64,000 bases of DNA from Rhodosalinus sp041365695 (GTDB taxonomy: Bacteria; Pseudomonadota; Alphaproteobacteria; Rhodobacterales; Rhodobacteraceae): positions 124,001 through 188,000 of the forward strand of contig NZ_JBGFSJ010000004.1 of NCBI RefSeq assembly GCF_041365695.1, read 5' to 3'. Shown here piece after piece: positions 63,724-64,000 of the stretch. Positions within the stretch are counted from its first letter, which is position 1. Each line of letters opens with the position of its first letter. The position numbers were made by a program, and so were the translations under genes. Under the pieces are notes generated by a model, which was given only the letters and a program-made list of their open reading frames with translations, did no database searches and was not told where the DNA came from.

Positions 63724-64000
63724 TCAGCCGTCCAGCTGGCGGCTGAGGATGGTGGCGAACTCGTCCGTGAAGGCCTCGTAGCCCGCCACGATGCGGTCGC
63801 TCGCCGCGCTCAGCGTGTTGTAGAAGATGACCGCGGGGATCGCCGCCAGAAGGCCGAGCCCGGTGGCCAGCAGCGCCTCGGCGATGCCCGGCGCCACCAC
63901 GGCGAGGTTGGTGTTCTGCGCCTCGGCGATCTGGATGAAGGAATGCATGATCCCCCAGACCGTGCCGAAAAGCCCGATGAAGGGCGAGGTCGCGCCCACG
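63724..64000 (-). CDS. tolQ: TolQ / ExbB-family proton-channel protein, N-terminus cut off by window edge
   Basis: Only the C-terminal 91 or so residues are present: SPFIGLFGTVWGIMHSF and the following helices GIAEALLATGLGLLAAIPAVIFYN, which carry the conserved TolQ/ExbB motifs. It is the first of the tolQRAB genes visible, four nt before tolR. Confidence 0.95.
   Translation of the reverse strand, partial: VGATSPFIGLFGTVWGIMHSFIQIAEAQNTNLAVVAPGIAEALLATGLGLLAAIPAVIFYNTLSAASDRIVAGYEAFTDEFATILSRQLDG

Overview
The window is a very GC-rich bacterial chromosome segment with almost continuous coding. Gene content points to an alphaproteobacterium of the Rhodobacteraceae (Paracoccaceae) type. The markers are an RpoHII-type heat-shock sigma factor, a TIGR02186/TauE pair, rsmI-yraN-gshB, tolQRAB-pal-cpoB-tilS-ftsH in one direction, a BMP-family nucleoside ABC transporter, a short stand-alone LOV photoreceptor and pcaCHG aromatic catabolism. 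Translation makes free use of GTG and TTG starts and 1-14 nt overlaps. I saw no rRNA, tRNA, CRISPR array, prophage or insertion sequence. This is core chromosome with a few accessory spots.

Layout. 1-5.6 kb (minus): a truncated M3 peptidase, a ThiF/MoeB-like enzyme, dUTPase, CoaBC, a ChaN-like protein and RpoHII. 5.8-10.5 kb: ComM/YifB (+), converging with an operon-like run rsmI-yraN-gshB-esterase (-). 10.5-16 kb (+): LpoA-like lipoprotein, GlnD, MurJ. 16-19 kb: a rhomboid-fold protein lacking catalytic residues (-), diverging from trpS and an unknown membrane protein (+). 19-22.2 kb (+): branched-chain aminotransferase, universal stress protein, NfuA, TsaB, RimI. 22.2-27.1 kb (+): a complete BMP-type ABC importer. 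27.2-29 kb (+): TauE/SafE permease and TIGR02186 protein.

28.9-32.6 kb (minus) holds the LOV protein and a catabolic operon pcaC-pcaH-pcaG-BKACE-peroxiredoxin. 32.6-37 kb (minus) is a MacAB/FtsX-like export system (adaptor, permease, ATPase). 37-40 kb is a divergent pair, SDR dehydrogenase (-) and a fused enoyl-CoA hydratase/3-hydroxyacyl-CoA dehydrogenase (+). 40-43 kb is a LysR regulator facing a class II aldolase plus a gamma-butyrobetaine-hydroxylase-like dioxygenase, with a perfect palindrome between them. 43-44.9 kb is lepA. 44.9-46.1 kb is a sharply AT-richer patch with one unrecognised gene. 46.1-48.4 kb has a small membrane protein with sirtuin CobB (+), a copper pair DUF2946/PCuAC (-) and rpmB (-). 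48.5-55.8 kb has meaB (-), hrpB (+), a Nudix hydrolase (+), argF-argD (-) and truA (-). 55.9-64 kb (minus) is ftsH, tilS, cpoB, pal, tolB, tolA, tolR and tolQ (truncated by the window end).

No single spectacular system stands out. The most interesting items are the BKACE enzyme inside the protocatechuate operon (a possible shortcut for the lower beta-ketoadipate pathway), the dioxygenase/aldolase/LysR module with its operator, the AT-rich orphan gene, the short LOV protein, the catalytically dead rhomboid, and several regulatory signals (sigma-E-like, Irr-like, FNR-like, CtrA-like sites and possible leaderless mRNAs). All regulatory sites are visual matches to remembered consensus sequences.
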